From: an uncultured Oscillospiraceae bacterium
Lineage (GTDB): Bacteria > Bacillota_A > Clostridia > Oscillospirales > Oscillospiraceae
Direction of reading: 5' to 3'
DNA length: 10,034 nt
Assembly: GCA_934561335.1 (NCBI GenBank)
Contig: CAKTGD010000052.1
Span: 1 to 10,034 of the forward strand
Below the pieces are notes generated by a model, which saw only the letters and a program-made list of their open reading frames with translations, did not search any database and was not told where the DNA came from. Made by a program: the position numbers and the translations under genes. Shown here one piece after another: positions 1 to 7,183 of the stretch. Every line of letters starts with the position of its first letter. The first letter of the stretch is position 1.

Positions 1-1
1 G

Positions 2-61
2 GCTCTGCGTCTAAAGGACAGACCCACAGAAGCTGTGGAAAAACAAGGAGGACTTTTCTGA
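2..61 (+). CDS. Possible C-terminal end of an upstream gene (partial)
   Basis: One frame is open from the left edge and stops at a TGA (59-61) that shares its A with the ATG of the next gene (TGATG junction). It would encode a tail reading ALRLKDRPTEAVEKQGGLF. The only support is the frame, the coupled stop/start of the kind seen elsewhere in this window, and the SD of the next gene lying inside it. Twenty codons are too few to recognise a family. DHHW proteins often sit beside a membrane-bound O-acyltransferase (MBOAT), so that is a guess at its identity. The frame of the next gene is also open to the left edge, so this could equally be untranslated leader. Confidence 0.3.
   Translation, partial: ALRLKDRPTEAVEKQGGLF
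24..38. other. Small perfect hairpin upstream of the lipoprotein gene
   Basis: CCACAG (24-29) pairs with CTGTGG (33-38) around an AAG loop, followed by a run of A and then the SD. No T tract follows on either strand, so it is not an intrinsic terminator. It could shape the leader before the SD or be chance. Confidence 0.35.
45..51 (+). promoter_or_regulatory. Ribosome binding site AAGGAGG for the lipoprotein gene
   Basis: AAGGAGG lies 9 nt before the ATG at 61 and is a near-perfect complement of the 16S rRNA 3' end. It fixes the start at 61, although the same frame is open further upstream. Confidence 0.8.
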
Positions 62-621
62 TGAAAAAATTTCTGGCAATGATGCTGGCGCTGCTGATGG
101 TGCTGTCTCTGGCGGCCTGCGGCGGCAACAAGGACACTGCGGGCGATCAGCCCACCGAGATCACCGGCACCCTGAGCCTGTTGGAAACCGTGTGGAACGA
201 CTTTGGCGAGGATGAGAAGTTTGCCGTCGTCGGCGGCGGCCCGGAGCAGGAGAACATGGTGGACGATGCCCCCGGCGCCTATGACCTGACCGACCGTTCT
301 CTGGCCGAGATCAATCTGGTGCTGCCGGAGAGCGCACAGGTGGATGAGGCCGCGTCGCTGATCCATATGATGAACGCCAACACCTTCACCGCCGCCGCCT
401 ATCACGCCACCGGCGACACCGATGCGCTGGCCACGGAGCTGCGCGGCGCCATTCAGGATCACCAGTGGATGTGCGGCTTCCCCGACAAGGTGGTGGTAGC
501 CGTCCGCGATGCGTATGTGGTGGTGGTGTTCGGCGCCGATGAGCTGGTGGACGATTTTGCCAGCCGCCTGAGCGGCATTTTCGGCATGAAGCTGGCCTAT
601 GACGAAGCGCTTCAGGTGTGA
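61..621 (+). CDS. DUF4358-like secreted lipoprotein
   Basis: The 186-residue protein starts with a classic lipoprotein signal: MKK, a hydrophobic core, and the lipobox LAAC with the modified Cys at residue 20. It should be lipid-anchored on the outer face of the membrane. After an acidic linker, residues about 70-185 resemble DUF4358. Visible features are a VDEAASLIHMMNA segment, a DALATELRGAIQDHQ helix and a hydrophobic strand pair around VVVAVRDAYVVVVF. DUF4358 has no known biochemical role. The start is fixed by a strong SD. Its stop overlaps the GTG start of the next gene, so the two are translationally coupled and the lipoprotein probably works with the DHHW protein at the cell surface. 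Lipoprotein status is firm; the domain name is from memory and less sure. Confidence 0.75.
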   Translation: MKKFLAMMLALLMVLSLAACGGNKDTAGDQPTEITGTLSLLETVWNDFGEDEKFAVVGGGPEQENMVDDAPGAYDLTDRSLAEINLVLPESAQVDEAASLIHMMNANTFTAAAYHATGDTDALATELRGAIQDHQWMCGFPDKVVVAVRDAYVVVVFGADELVDDFASRLSGIFGMKLAYDEALQV

Positions 622-1562
622 GAGTGCGCCATTTGAAGCAGGCGGCCTTTGTGCTGCTCAGCTGCGCCCTTGTGCTGGGCGCGGCCGGATGGCTCCCTGA
701 AACTGAACAGGAAGCGCCGCCGAGTGCGGCGCTTCCTGAGGTGTATGTGTACGAGGGGTATGCCGCCTCCACCGAGGCGGCGTTTGATGAAAAGTCCCTC
801 GCCTACGCGGCGCGGAAGTTTCAGCAGCTCTATGACGGGTACCTGACCGCCAACGCCGGACATATCTACCTGTCGGTGATCCCCGACAAGGGCAGCTTTA
901 CCCAGCCGCCGGAGGGGTATACCCCCGCCGCGGCGCAGGAGACGGCGGACGCGCTGCTGGGCGCGCTGGATTTTGTCCGGTATGCGGACATCGCGCCGCT
1001 TTTGACGCTGGAGGACTATTACCGCACCGATCCCCACTGGCGGCAGGAGCGGCTGATCCCCACGGCGCAGGCGCTGGCGCAGGCCATGGGCGTTCCTATG
1101 GCGGATGCTTTTGAGGAGAACACGGCGGATGAGTCCTTTTCCGGCAGCTATGCAGCCAAGGCGGACGAGCCGCTGGCGGCGGATACGCTGTGCTATCTCA
1201 CCGGCAAGGTGCTGGATGCCTGCACGGTCTACGACTATGAGACGCAGGCGGACGAGCCGCTGTACGACCTGTCCGCCGTGGACACGGACACGCCCTATGA
1301 CCTTTACTTACAGGGCAGCCGCTCTCTGCTGCGCGTTGACAGCCCCCTTTCCGCCACCGACAAAACGCTGGTGGTGTTCCGGGACTCCTTTGCCAGCAGC
1401 CTGATCCCCCTGCTGGCGGAAAGCTACCGCACCATCTACGCGGTGGATATCCGCTACCTCTCCACGCAGCTGCTGGGCCGGTTCTTCACACCGGACGGCA
1501 GCGAGGATGTGCTGTTTCTCTACAGCACCATGGTGCTCAACAACAGCAAGACCATGAAATAG
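618..1562 (+). CDS. DHHW-family / AlgX-like SGNH hydrolase, exported
   Basis: A 314-residue protein with an N-terminal hydrophobic segment (residues about 8-25) that should export or anchor it. The motif YYRTDPHW puts Asp138, His140 and Trp141 in the Asp-x-His-Trp arrangement of DHHW and AlgX/AlgJ proteins. The later VVFRDSFASSL supplies Ser257 in the usual SGNH order for these families. The triad therefore looks complete. AlgX-type proteins transfer or remove acetyl groups on extracellular glycans, usually with an MBOAT protein; activity on a cell-wall or surface glycan here is inferred. The start is uncertain. GTG 618 overlaps the previous stop (GTGA), while GTG 624 has a better-spaced AGGTG and would give 312 residues. 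Two strong inverted repeats lie near the 5' end of the gene. It ends at a strong terminator. Confidence 0.72.
   Translation: MRVRHLKQAAFVLLSCALVLGAAGWLPETEQEAPPSAALPEVYVYEGYAASTEAAFDEKSLAYAARKFQQLYDGYLTANAGHIYLSVIPDKGSFTQPPEGYTPAAAQETADALLGALDFVRYADIAPLLTLEDYYRTDPHWRQERLIPTAQALAQAMGVPMADAFEENTADESFSGSYAAKADEPLAADTLCYLTGKVLDACTVYDYETQADEPLYDLSAVDTDTPYDLYLQGSRSLLRVDSPLSATDKTLVVFRDSFASSLIPLLAESYRTIYAVDIRYLSTQLLGRFFTPDGSEDVLFLYSTMVLNNSKTMK
708..738. repeat. Perfect 13-bp inverted repeat inside the DHHW gene
   Basis: Arms at 708-720 and 726-738 are perfect reverse complements around the loop CGAGT. They begin about 90 nt after the start codon and encode the linker after the signal anchor (QEAPPSAALPE). 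No T tract follows, so it is not a standard terminator. Confidence 0.85.
762..781. repeat. Second inverted repeat (8 bp) inside the DHHW gene
   Basis: GCCGCCTC (762-769) and GAGGCGGC (774-781) pair around CACC. A U-G and an A-U pair extend the stem to 760-783. It lies 23 nt after the 13-bp repeat, so the early mRNA can form two adjacent strong hairpins. Confidence 0.7.
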
Positions 1563-1568
1563 AAAAAA

Positions 1569-1602
1569 GGCGCGTCCATGCAGGTAAAAGCATGGGCGCG
1601 CC
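1569..1602. terminator. Bidirectional intrinsic terminator between the DHHW gene and proA
   Basis: GGCGCGTCCATGC (1569-1581) pairs with GCATGGGCGCGCC (1590-1602): a 13-bp stem with a single G-T wobble and an 8-nt loop. A run of six A lies on the left (a T tract for the minus strand) and the T-rich CTCTTTATTTAT on the right. The stop codons of the two convergent genes lie 6 nt and 9 nt away, so it can end both transcripts. Confidence 0.9.
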
Positions 1603-1611
1603 GCTCTTTAT

Positions 1612-2868
1612 TTATCGGATCTGTCCGTTTCCACGGATGATATACTTATAGGTGCTCAGCTCGTCCAGACCCATGGGGCCGCGGGCATGCAGCTTCTGGG
1701 TGGAGATGCCCATCTCGCAGCCAAGGCCAAACTCACCGCCGTCCGTGAAGCGGGTGGACACGTTCACATACACCGCCGCACTGTCGGTTCCGTTGACAAA
1801 GCGCTGTGCGTTTTCCGCGTTTTCCGTGACGATGCACTCGCTGTGGCCTGTGGAGTGGGCCAGCACATGGCCGATGGCCTCGTCCACGCTGTCCACGATG
1901 GCGACAGCCAGAATATAGTCCAGAAATTCCGTGTCGAAGTCCTTTGCGCCGGCAGGCGTGCCGGGAATGATGGCGGCGGCCCGGCTGTCCAGCCGCAGCT
2001 CTACCGGGCTTTGCCCCGCGGCGGAGCGGTCATCCACCAGCGCCTTTTTCAGCATGGGCAGGAACCGCTCCGCCACGGCGCTGTGCACCAGCAGCACCTC
2101 CTCGGCGTTGCAGACGGAGGGACGGCTGGTTTTGGCGTTTACCACAATGCGCAGCGCCATGTCCAGATCGGCGAAGGCGTCCACATAGACATGGCAGATG
2201 CCGGTGCCGGTCTCGATACAGGGGACGGTGGCGTTCTCCACGCAGGAGCGGATCAGCCCCGCGCCGCCCCGGGGGATCAGCAGATCCACCAGCCCCTTGG
2301 CGGTCATGATATCGGCGGCGCTCTGGCGGGTAATATCCTCCACGATGTTGACGATCTCGGCATCGCCGCCTGCCGCCGCGATCCCGGCCTTCAGCGCCTT
2401 GACAATGGCGTGGGCGGATTGATACGCCTCCTTGCCGCAGCGCAGCACGCACACGTTGCCGCTTTTAACGGCCAGCGCCGCCGCGTCGGAGGTGACGTTG
2501 GGGCGGCTTTCATAGATGATGGACACCAGACCCAGCGGCACCTGCTGCTTGCAGATGGTCATGCCGTTGGGACGGCACACCTCAGAGAGAATGCGGCCCG
2601 TGTGATCCGGCAGAGCGGCGATTGCCCGGATGCCGTCGGCCATGGCGGCGATCCGCTTTTCGTCCAGATAGAGCCGATCCAGCATTACCTGGGAAATATG
2701 CTGCCGCGCCGCGTCCATATCCGCCCGGTTGGCCGCCAGAATGGCGGCGCTTTCCGCCTCAAGGCGGTCGGCCATGGCCCGCAGCAGGGCGTTTTTCGTT
2801 TCGGCGGAGGCGCTGCTGATGTGGGGCCACGCCGCCTTTGTTTTCTTCAGAATGTCGATGGTCGTCAT
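1612..2868 (-). CDS. proA: Gamma-glutamyl phosphate reductase (glutamate-5-semialdehyde dehydrogenase)
   Basis: ProA reduces gamma-glutamyl phosphate with NADPH to glutamate-5-semialdehyde, the second step of proline synthesis from glutamate, in the cytosol. The 418-residue length is normal for the family. Recognisable segments are [17 protein letters not shown] (about 110-125), VLRCGKEA (141-148), [12 protein letters not shown] (219-230), the catalytic-cysteine motif [10 protein letters not shown] with Cys253, and the C-terminal [25 protein letters not shown] block. No key residue appears missing. The ATG shares ATGA with the proB stop, so translation is coupled, and no separate promoter is needed. 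The gene runs into the bidirectional terminator. No proC is in the window, so the last step of the pathway is encoded elsewhere. Confidence 0.97.
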   Translation of the reverse strand: MTTIDILKKTKAAWPHISSASAETKNALLRAMADRLEAESAAILAANRADMDAARQHISQVMLDRLYLDEKRIAAMADGIRAIAALPDHTGRILSEVCRPNGMTICKQQVPLGLVSIIYESRPNVTSDAAALAVKSGNVCVLRCGKEAYQSAHAIVKALKAGIAAAGGDAEIVNIVEDITRQSAADIMTAKGLVDLLIPRGGAGLIRSCVENATVPCIETGTGICHVYVDAFADLDMALRIVVNAKTSRPSVCNAEEVLLVHSAVAERFLPMLKKALVDDRSAAGQSPVELRLDSRAAAIIPGTPAGAKDFDTEFLDYILAVAIVDSVDEAIGHVLAHSTGHSECIVTENAENAQRFVNGTDSAAVYVNVSTRFTDGGEFGLGCEMGISTQKLHARGPMGLDELSTYKYIIRGNGQIR

Positions 2869-3653
2869 GCTTCAGCCTCCTTTACCAGAAAGCGGGTGCC
2901 CACCGGCTTGCCCGCCACCACGTCATATAAAAGCTCCGGCCGCTGCCCGTTGGCGATCACCATCTGGCAGCCTGCCGCCGTAGCCACCTGCGCGGCGTGG
3001 AGCTTGGTGGCCATGCCGCCGGTGCCCAGTGCGCTGCCGCTGCCGCCGCCCAGCGCCAGAATGTGGTCGTCAATATCGGCCACGGTGTGGATCAGCTTTG
3101 CATCGGGGTTTCGGTGGGGGTCGCTGTCATAGAGCCCGTCAATATCGCTCAGCAGGATCAGCAGCTGCGCGCCTACCGCCGCCGCCACAATGGCGGAGAG
3201 GGTGTCATTTTCCCCGATGGTGTTCTCCACGCCGATCTCATCGGTGGCCACCGCGTCATTTTCGTTGATGATGGGCAGTGCGCCCAGCTCCAGCAGGCGG
3301 AAGATGGTGCTGCGCATGTTGTGGCTGCGGTGCTCGTTCTTCACGTCCTCGCCGGTCAGCAGCACCTGGGCCACCGTGTGGCTGTACTCGTTGAACAGCT
3401 TGTCATAGGTGTACATCAGCTCACATTGGCCCACGGCGGCGGCAGCCTGCTTGGTGGGCATGTCCTTGGGCCGCCCCGGCAGGTTCAGCTTGCCCACCCC
3501 CATGCCGATGGCGCCGGAGGACACCAGAATGATCTCGTGCCCTGCATTTTTCAGGTCGCTGAGCACCTTGCACAGCTTTTCCATCCGCTGGATATTCAGC
3601 CGTCCCGTGGCGTGGGCCAGCGTGGACGTGCCGACTTTTACGGTAATACGCAT
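2865..3653 (-). CDS. proB: Glutamate 5-kinase, short form without PUA domain
   Basis: ProB phosphorylates glutamate with ATP to gamma-glutamyl phosphate, the first and normally proline-inhibited step of the pathway; the labile product passes to ProA. This form has 262 residues and contains only the amino-acid-kinase domain: KVGTST (6-11), SSGAIGMG (45-52), INENDAV (129-135), LSDIDGLY (168-175) and GTGGMATKL (210-218). The roughly 100-residue C-terminal PUA domain of the E. coli enzyme (367 residues) is absent, as in a number of short ProB proteins. ATG 3653 was chosen over an upstream start because GGGAGGAG lies 6 nt before it and a TATAAT promoter lies just upstream. The frame upstream of this ATG reads as non-coding. 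The stop overlaps proA by 4 bp. Confidence 0.95.
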   Translation of the reverse strand: MRITVKVGTSTLAHATGRLNIQRMEKLCKVLSDLKNAGHEIILVSSGAIGMGVGKLNLPGRPKDMPTKQAAAAVGQCELMYTYDKLFNEYSHTVAQVLLTGEDVKNEHRSHNMRSTIFRLLELGALPIINENDAVATDEIGVENTIGENDTLSAIVAAAVGAQLLILLSDIDGLYDSDPHRNPDAKLIHTVADIDDHILALGGGSGSALGTGGMATKLHAAQVATAAGCQMVIANGQRPELLYDVVAGKPVGTRFLVKEAEA

Positions 3654-3659
3654 CAGAAG

Positions 3660-3667
3660 CTCCTCCC
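3660..3667 (-). promoter_or_regulatory. proB ribosome binding site GGGAGGAG
   Basis: GGGAGGAG lies 6 nt before the ATG at 3653 and decides the start. Its GAGG can pair with CCTC just upstream (complement of 3670-3673) around a TCGG tetraloop. This 4-bp stem could partly mask the site, though it is too short to claim regulation. Confidence 0.75.
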
Positions 3668-3686
3668 GAGAGGTTATTTGCCCCCT

Positions 3687-3692
3687 ATTATA
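3687..3692 (-). promoter_or_regulatory. Promoter -10 element for proBA
   Basis: On the minus strand a perfect TATAAT sits here, 33 nt before the proB start codon. The -35 region 16-18 nt upstream is weak (GTGCAA, 3 of 6 matches to TTGACA). Transcription would begin near 3680, leaving a leader of about 27 nt, too short for a T-box or other riboswitch. A separate promoter fits the 88-bp gap to ylbJ. Confidence 0.6.
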
Positions 3693-3741
3693 GCGCCTTA
3701 CACGCCGTTTTGCACGTCTTTTTTTCGTTAAAACTGCCCTT

Positions 3742-4629
3742 TCAAAAGAGAAGCGGCCATGCCGCCAGCGCCAGCAGCGCGGAAAGGGCACCGTGCAGCG
3801 CCTTTGCCAGCAGGTAACGTCCCAGCGGCAGGCCGGTATCCGCCAGCACCGCCGCCGTCTGGCAATGGACGGATACGCCGCCCCAGCCCAGCATCGCCGC
3901 CGCCGCGCAGAAGCCGGCAGGGGAGGGGGACAGGGCGGCCACGCCGGAGGTCAGCTCCAGCAGGCCCGCTGCCGCGCCCGGACAGTCCGGCCACACCGCC
4001 GCCAACAGCGCCGCCAGCGCCAGAAAGAACACCACAAAGGCGCAGATGTGGACCATAGCCAGCGCCGCATCGCGCACGCAGGTGACAAACAGCACCGGCA
4101 GGGAGGGGGCAGGCGGCGCGGATACCGCTTGGCCGGGCGTCGTCTCCTGGCGGGAAAGGCCGCCCAGCAGTCCGCCTGCCGCCAGCGCCGCCAGAAGGTG
4201 GATGCCGTACAGGACAAGACCGGCGCGGCGGCTGCCGAATACCCCTGCGCCGACGAGGGAGAGGATGAAGGAGGGACCAGCGTTGTTGCAAAAGGTCAGC
4301 AGGCGCAGCGCCTGCTGCCGGGAGATACCGCCCTGCCGGTACAGCTGGCCCAGCGTCCGGGCGCCCACCGGATAACCGCCCACGGCGCCCAGCAGAAATA
4401 CGGCGGCCTCCTCGGGAATGCCCAGATGCCGCAGCATGTGGAAAAAGCCGCAGCCTGCGGCAAAAGACACCGCCGCGAAAAAGGGGAACAGCGCCGGGAT
4501 CACCGACCGGGCGCACAGCGCCAGTCCCTGACGCACCGCCTGTCCCACCGCCTCGCTCTGCCATAAAAGCGCCGCCAGCCATGCCAGCAGCACGCCGCCG
4601 CGCAGCGCCGATCGTATGCGCGCCTTCAC
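3742..4629 (-). CDS. ylbJ: Sporulation integral membrane protein YlbJ
   Basis: A very hydrophobic protein of 295 residues with about 7-8 membrane segments. YlbJ-type proteins are made in the mother cell and are needed for proper spore cortex or spore resistance; they belong to the nucleoside-recognition (Gate) superfamily, and no substrate is established. Diagnostic stretches are VIPALFPFFAAVSFA, LLGAVGGYPVGARTLGQLY and LLTFCNNAGPSFILSLVGAGVFG. B. subtilis YlbJ is longer (about 408 residues). GTG 4629 is preferred because GGGAGGTGAGGC lies just before it. In-frame ATGs at 4653 and 4671 have no SD, and the longest possible extension would run into yqfC on the other strand. It is divergent from yqfC. 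A general nucleoside-transporter-like protein is the alternative. Confidence 0.8.
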   Translation of the reverse strand: MKARIRSALRGGVLLAWLAALLWQSEAVGQAVRQGLALCARSVIPALFPFFAAVSFAAGCGFFHMLRHLGIPEEAAVFLLGAVGGYPVGARTLGQLYRQGGISRQQALRLLTFCNNAGPSFILSLVGAGVFGSRRAGLVLYGIHLLAALAAGGLLGGLSRQETTPGQAVSAPPAPSLPVLFVTCVRDAALAMVHICAFVVFFLALAALLAAVWPDCPGAAAGLLELTSGVAALSPSPAGFCAAAAMLGWGGVSVHCQTAAVLADTGLPLGRYLLAKALHGALSALLALAAWPLLF

Positions 4630-4631
4630 CG

Positions 4632-4643
4632 GCCTCACCTCCC
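4632..4643 (-). promoter_or_regulatory. ylbJ ribosome binding site, mirror of the yqfC site
   Basis: GGGAGGTGAGGC on the minus strand contains an 8-nt match (GGAGGTGA) to the anti-SD and points to GTG 4629. The identical 12 bases precede yqfC on the plus strand, so the two sites form a 12-bp inverted repeat. Confidence 0.75.
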
Positions 4644-4648
4644 GGCAA

Positions 4649-4677
4649 AGCATATGCGCGCGGGCCGCCATCCATGC
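4649..4677 (-). promoter_or_regulatory. Candidate sigma-E-like promoter for ylbJ (weak)
   Basis: GCATGGA (4671-4677) and CATATGCT (4649-4656) are 14 nt apart on the minus strand. Against the B. subtilis sigma-E pattern KMATATT-14/15-CATACANT they match 4 of 7 and 5 of 7 positions. ylbJ is sigma-E-dependent in B. subtilis. The implied start of transcription falls almost on the SD, which argues against it. Confidence 0.25.
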
Positions 4678-4685
4678 CCGGACAG

Positions 4686-4714
4686 GCAATTTCCCGCCCG
4701 GCGGCGCATAGATA
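4686..4714 (+). promoter_or_regulatory. Candidate sigma-E-like promoter for yqfC (weak)
   Basis: GCAATTT (4686-4692) and CATAGATA (4707-4714) are 14 nt apart, each matching 5 of 7 positions of the sigma-E pattern KMATATT-14/15-CATACANT. yqfC is sigma-E-dependent in B. subtilis. The implied leader is only about 12 nt and would begin inside the SD, so the real promoter may be elsewhere. Confidence 0.28.
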
Positions 4715-4718
4715 TCAG

Positions 4719-4730
4719 GGGAGGTGAGGC
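4719..4730 (+). promoter_or_regulatory. yqfC ribosome binding site
   Basis: GGGAGGTGAGGC with an 8-nt anti-SD match sits just before ATG 4733. It decides the start: the in-frame GTG at 4724 lies inside the SD itself and is rejected. Confidence 0.85.
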
Positions 4731-4732
4731 TT

Positions 4733-5023
4733 ATGGGCGAGGGTATCGGCAAGCGGTTGGCGCAAAAAAGTCTGGCGGCGGCTGAGCGGTTGGATCTGCC
4801 GCCGATTCTGGCCCCGGGCATTCCCCGGATGGAGCTGTACGGCAGCCACGCTTTCTACATGGACCGCCACCGCGGCGTGCTGGCCTATTCCACCGAGGCG
4901 GTGGATATCAACGGCGGCTCGGTGGTGGTGCGCCTGACGGGCCGGGGGCTGCAATTGCAGGCCATGACCGGCGAGGAGCTGCGCATTGACGGCGTGATCG
5001 AAAAAATCGAATTGGTGGAGTAG
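4733..5023 (+). CDS. yqfC: Sporulation protein YqfC
   Basis: A small cytosolic protein of 96 residues, normal for the family. The YqfC core is clear: PRMELYGSHAFYMDRHRGVLAYSTEAVDINGGSVVVRLTGRGLQLQAMTGEELRIDGVIEKIEL, spanning roughly residues 31-94 and mostly short beta strands. YqfC-family genes are expressed in the mother cell under sigma-E during sporulation; the molecular role is unknown. The partner gene yqfD starts only 2 nt after its stop, and its SD lies inside the last yqfC codons, so the two are coupled as in B. subtilis. The N-terminal 20 residues are basic and helical and vary within the family. Confidence 0.92.
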   Translation: MGEGIGKRLAQKSLAAAERLDLPPILAPGIPRMELYGSHAFYMDRHRGVLAYSTEAVDINGGSVVVRLTGRGLQLQAMTGEELRIDGVIEKIELVE

Positions 5024-5025
5024 CT

Positions 5026-6219
5026 ATGTACGCAAAAATATGGAACTATCTGCGGGGCAGCGTGCTGCTGCGGTGCCAAAGCGCCGCGCCGGAGCGGGTG
5101 CTGAACCTGTGCGCCGTACACGAGATCCCGTTCTGGGACGTGAGATGGCAGACGGAGCGGTGCTTCACGCTGCGCACCACCCGGGCAGGCGCACAGCAGC
5201 TGGCGGAGGCCGCCGCCGATACGGACGCCCGGCTGGAGCGTCTGGGCGAGCAGGGCGCGCCGCTGATGCTGCGCCGGATGCGGCGGCGCTATGTGTTGCT
5301 GGCCGCGCTGGTGCTGGCGATGGCGCTGTATGCCTACGGCAGCAGCTTCATCTGGGATTTTCAGGTAACGGGCAACGACACCGTGCCCACGGAAAAAATC
5401 CTGCGTGCACTGGAGCGCAACGGCGTAAGCGTGGGCACGCATGCGCTCAGCTTCGATCAGGAGACGCTGCGCAACCATGTGCTGCTGGAGCTGGGGGATA
5501 TTTCGTGGCTGTCGGTCAACGTAAAGGGCTGCACCGCCCATGTGCAGGTGGTGGAGCGCAGACGTCCGCCGCAGGTGGCGGACAGGGAGAGCGTCTGCAA
5601 CGTGGTGGCCGGGCGCAGCGGCCTTGTCACCCGTGTGGAGGCGCTGGACGGGCAGGCCGTGGTGCAGCCCGGCACGGTGGTCACGCAGGGTCAGCTGCTG
5701 ATCTCCGGGGTGGCGGACGACCGCTTCGGCGCGGTACGGTTCCTGTGCGGCCGGGGCCGGGTCTATGCCAGAACGTGGTATACGCTGTCGGTTTCCGTGC
5801 CGCTGACGGCGGAGGAAAAGACCGATGCGGTGAAAACCGTCAGACGCGTGGCGCTGGATCTGGGAAAACAGCGGATAAAAATCTACGGAAAGGGTAGCAT
5901 GTTGGGGGCAGGTTGTGATAAAATAACCACAAATCATCCGCTGACGCTTCCCTTTGGCCTGCGTCTGCCTGCCGCGCTGACGGTGGAAACCGTGACGTAC
6001 CGGGAAAGCCGGACGGTCCAGCGCTCCGCGGCGCAGGCCCGGGCAGAGGGCGAGGCACAGCTGCTGGCGCAGCTGCCCGGACTGATGACGCAGGGCGGTA
6101 CGGTCACATCCACCCGCTTTTCCGCCCAGCGGCAGGGGGAGATGCTGTGCGTGACGCTGACGGCGGAGTGCCGCGAGCAGATCGGCGTCAGCGTGGAAGT
6201 GGAGAAAGAAGGCTTATAA
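5026..6219 (+). CDS. yqfD: Sporulation membrane protein YqfD
   Basis: A 397-residue protein, usual length for YqfD. Residues 1-85 form a cytosolic domain (MYAKIWNYLRGSVLLRCQSAAPERVLNLC), followed by a basic stretch RRMRRR and one membrane span at about 89-110. The remainder should lie outside the cytoplasm. WDFQVTGNDTVPTEKILRALERNGV... at about 110-177 looks like a POTRA/FtsQ-like fold, and a hammerhead-like segment follows near residues 190-230 (GLVTRVEALDGQAVVQPGTVVTQGQLLISG). YqfD is mother-cell sporulation protein of unknown mechanism. It lies 2 nt after yqfC and 4 nt before phoH. The C-terminal half is less conserved. Whether it faces the intermembrane space of the forespore is inference. 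Confidence 0.92.
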   Translation: MYAKIWNYLRGSVLLRCQSAAPERVLNLCAVHEIPFWDVRWQTERCFTLRTTRAGAQQLAEAAADTDARLERLGEQGAPLMLRRMRRRYVLLAALVLAMALYAYGSSFIWDFQVTGNDTVPTEKILRALERNGVSVGTHALSFDQETLRNHVLLELGDISWLSVNVKGCTAHVQVVERRRPPQVADRESVCNVVAGRSGLVTRVEALDGQAVVQPGTVVTQGQLLISGVADDRFGAVRFLCGRGRVYARTWYTLSVSVPLTAEEKTDAVKTVRRVALDLGKQRIKIYGKGSMLGAGCDKITTNHPLTLPFGLRLPAALTVETVTYRESRTVQRSAAQARAEGEAQLLAQLPGLMTQGGTVTSTRFSAQRQGEMLCVTLTAECREQIGVSVEVEKEGL

Positions 6220-6223
6220 AGAC

Positions 6224-7183
6224 ATGGAACAACGCATCAGTATCGAACGCATGGAGGAGGCCATCAATCTGTTTGGCTCCTTCGATGAGAATATTCGCCT
6301 GCTGGAAACGGAATTTCAGGTGCAGGTGGCCAACCGGGGCGGCGAGATCGTCATCTCCGGCGAGCCGGAGAACGTGATGCTGGCGGAAAAGGCGGTGCAG
6401 GCCCTGCTGACGCTCAGCGCCAAGGGCGAGGCCATCAACCAGCAGCACGTCCGCTACGTTATCGGCCTGTGCCGCAGCGGCCAGTCCGAGCGCATCAGCG
6501 AGCTGACCCAGGATGTGATCTGCATCACCAGCAAGGGGCGGCCCGTCAAGCCCAAAACCATCGGCCAGAAGCAGTATGTGGACTCGGTGCTGCACAACAC
6601 CGTCACCATCGGCGTTGGCCCCGCCGGTACCGGCAAGACGTATCTGGCGGTGGCGGCGGCGGTGGCCGCCTTCCGGGACAAGCAGGTGAACCGCATCGTG
6701 CTGACCCGGCCTGCGGTAGAGGCCGGCGAGCGGCTGGGCTTTCTGCCCGGCGACCTGCAATCCAAGGTGGATCCCTATCTGCGGCCGCTGTATGACGCGC
6801 TGTTCGACATGCTGGGCGCGGAGACGTATCAGAAATATCTGGAGCGGGGCAATATTGAGGTGGCGCCGCTGGCCTACATGCGGGGCCGCACGCTGGACGA
6901 CAGCTTTATCATTCTGGACGAGGCACAGAACACCAGCCGCGAGCAGATGAAGATGTTCCTGACCCGTATGGGCTTTGGCTCCAAGATGGTCATTACCGGC
7001 GATGTGACCCAGATCGACCTGCCCGCCGACAAGGTCAGCGGTTTGAAGGAGGCCATGAAGGTGCTGCGGGATGTGGAGGGCGTTGGCATCTGCCGTCTGA
7101 CGCAGGAGGACGTGGTGCGCCATGTGATGGTGCAACGGATCATCGAGGCTTACGCCCGGTATGAGGACAGGAGGAAGAAATGA
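6224..7183 (+). CDS. phoH: PhoH-family ATPase
   Basis: A cytosolic ATPase of 319 residues, normal for the short PhoH (YbeZ/YqfE) type. The N-terminal 60 residues form the KH-like region typical of this group. Walker A is GPAGTGKT (132-139), Walker B is FIILDEAQ (228-235), and a sensor-like motif [11 protein letters not shown] (255-265) follows, as in superfamily 1 helicase-like ATPases. PhoH proteins are RNA-linked, and YbeZ binds the endoribonuclease YbeY; the gene order here (overlap of 4 bp with ybeY) agrees. The start follows yqfD by 4 nt, with AGAAGG about 11 nt upstream. In Bacillus the neighbour after phoH is pgpH; here it is absent and phoH joins ybeY directly. Confidence 0.96.
   Translation: MEQRISIERMEEAINLFGSFDENIRLLETEFQVQVANRGGEIVISGEPENVMLAEKAVQALLTLSAKGEAINQQHVRYVIGLCRSGQSERISELTQDVICITSKGRPVKPKTIGQKQYVDSVLHNTVTIGVGPAGTGKTYLAVAAAVAAFRDKQVNRIVLTRPAVEAGERLGFLPGDLQSKVDPYLRPLYDALFDMLGAETYQKYLERGNIEVAPLAYMRGRTLDDSFIILDEAQNTSREQMKMFLTRMGFGSKMVITGDVTQIDLPADKVSGLKEAMKVLRDVEGVGICRLTQEDVVRHVMVQRIIEAYARYEDRRKK

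Noticed and set aside
1687..3132. Long open frame on the + strand (481 codons) opposite proA and proB
   Set aside because: It lies antisense to two clearly conserved genes, crosses their junction, has low-complexity Gly/His/Arg-rich composition and no SD. GC-rich codon use opens such frames.
3654..3741. Terminator between ylbJ and proB
   Set aside because: A run of A/T is present but no convincing GC stem precedes a T tract on the minus strand, so readthrough from ylbJ into proBA is possible.
3654..3791. 46-residue N-terminal extension of ProB
   Set aside because: The extension runs through the TATAAT promoter and the SD, is Arg-rich without homology, and the true family start [10 protein letters not shown] follows a strong SD.
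4630..4821. N-terminal extension of ylbJ upstream of GTG 4629
   Set aside because: It would overlap yqfC on the other strand, its ATGs lack an SD, and the extension shows no membrane or family-like sequence.
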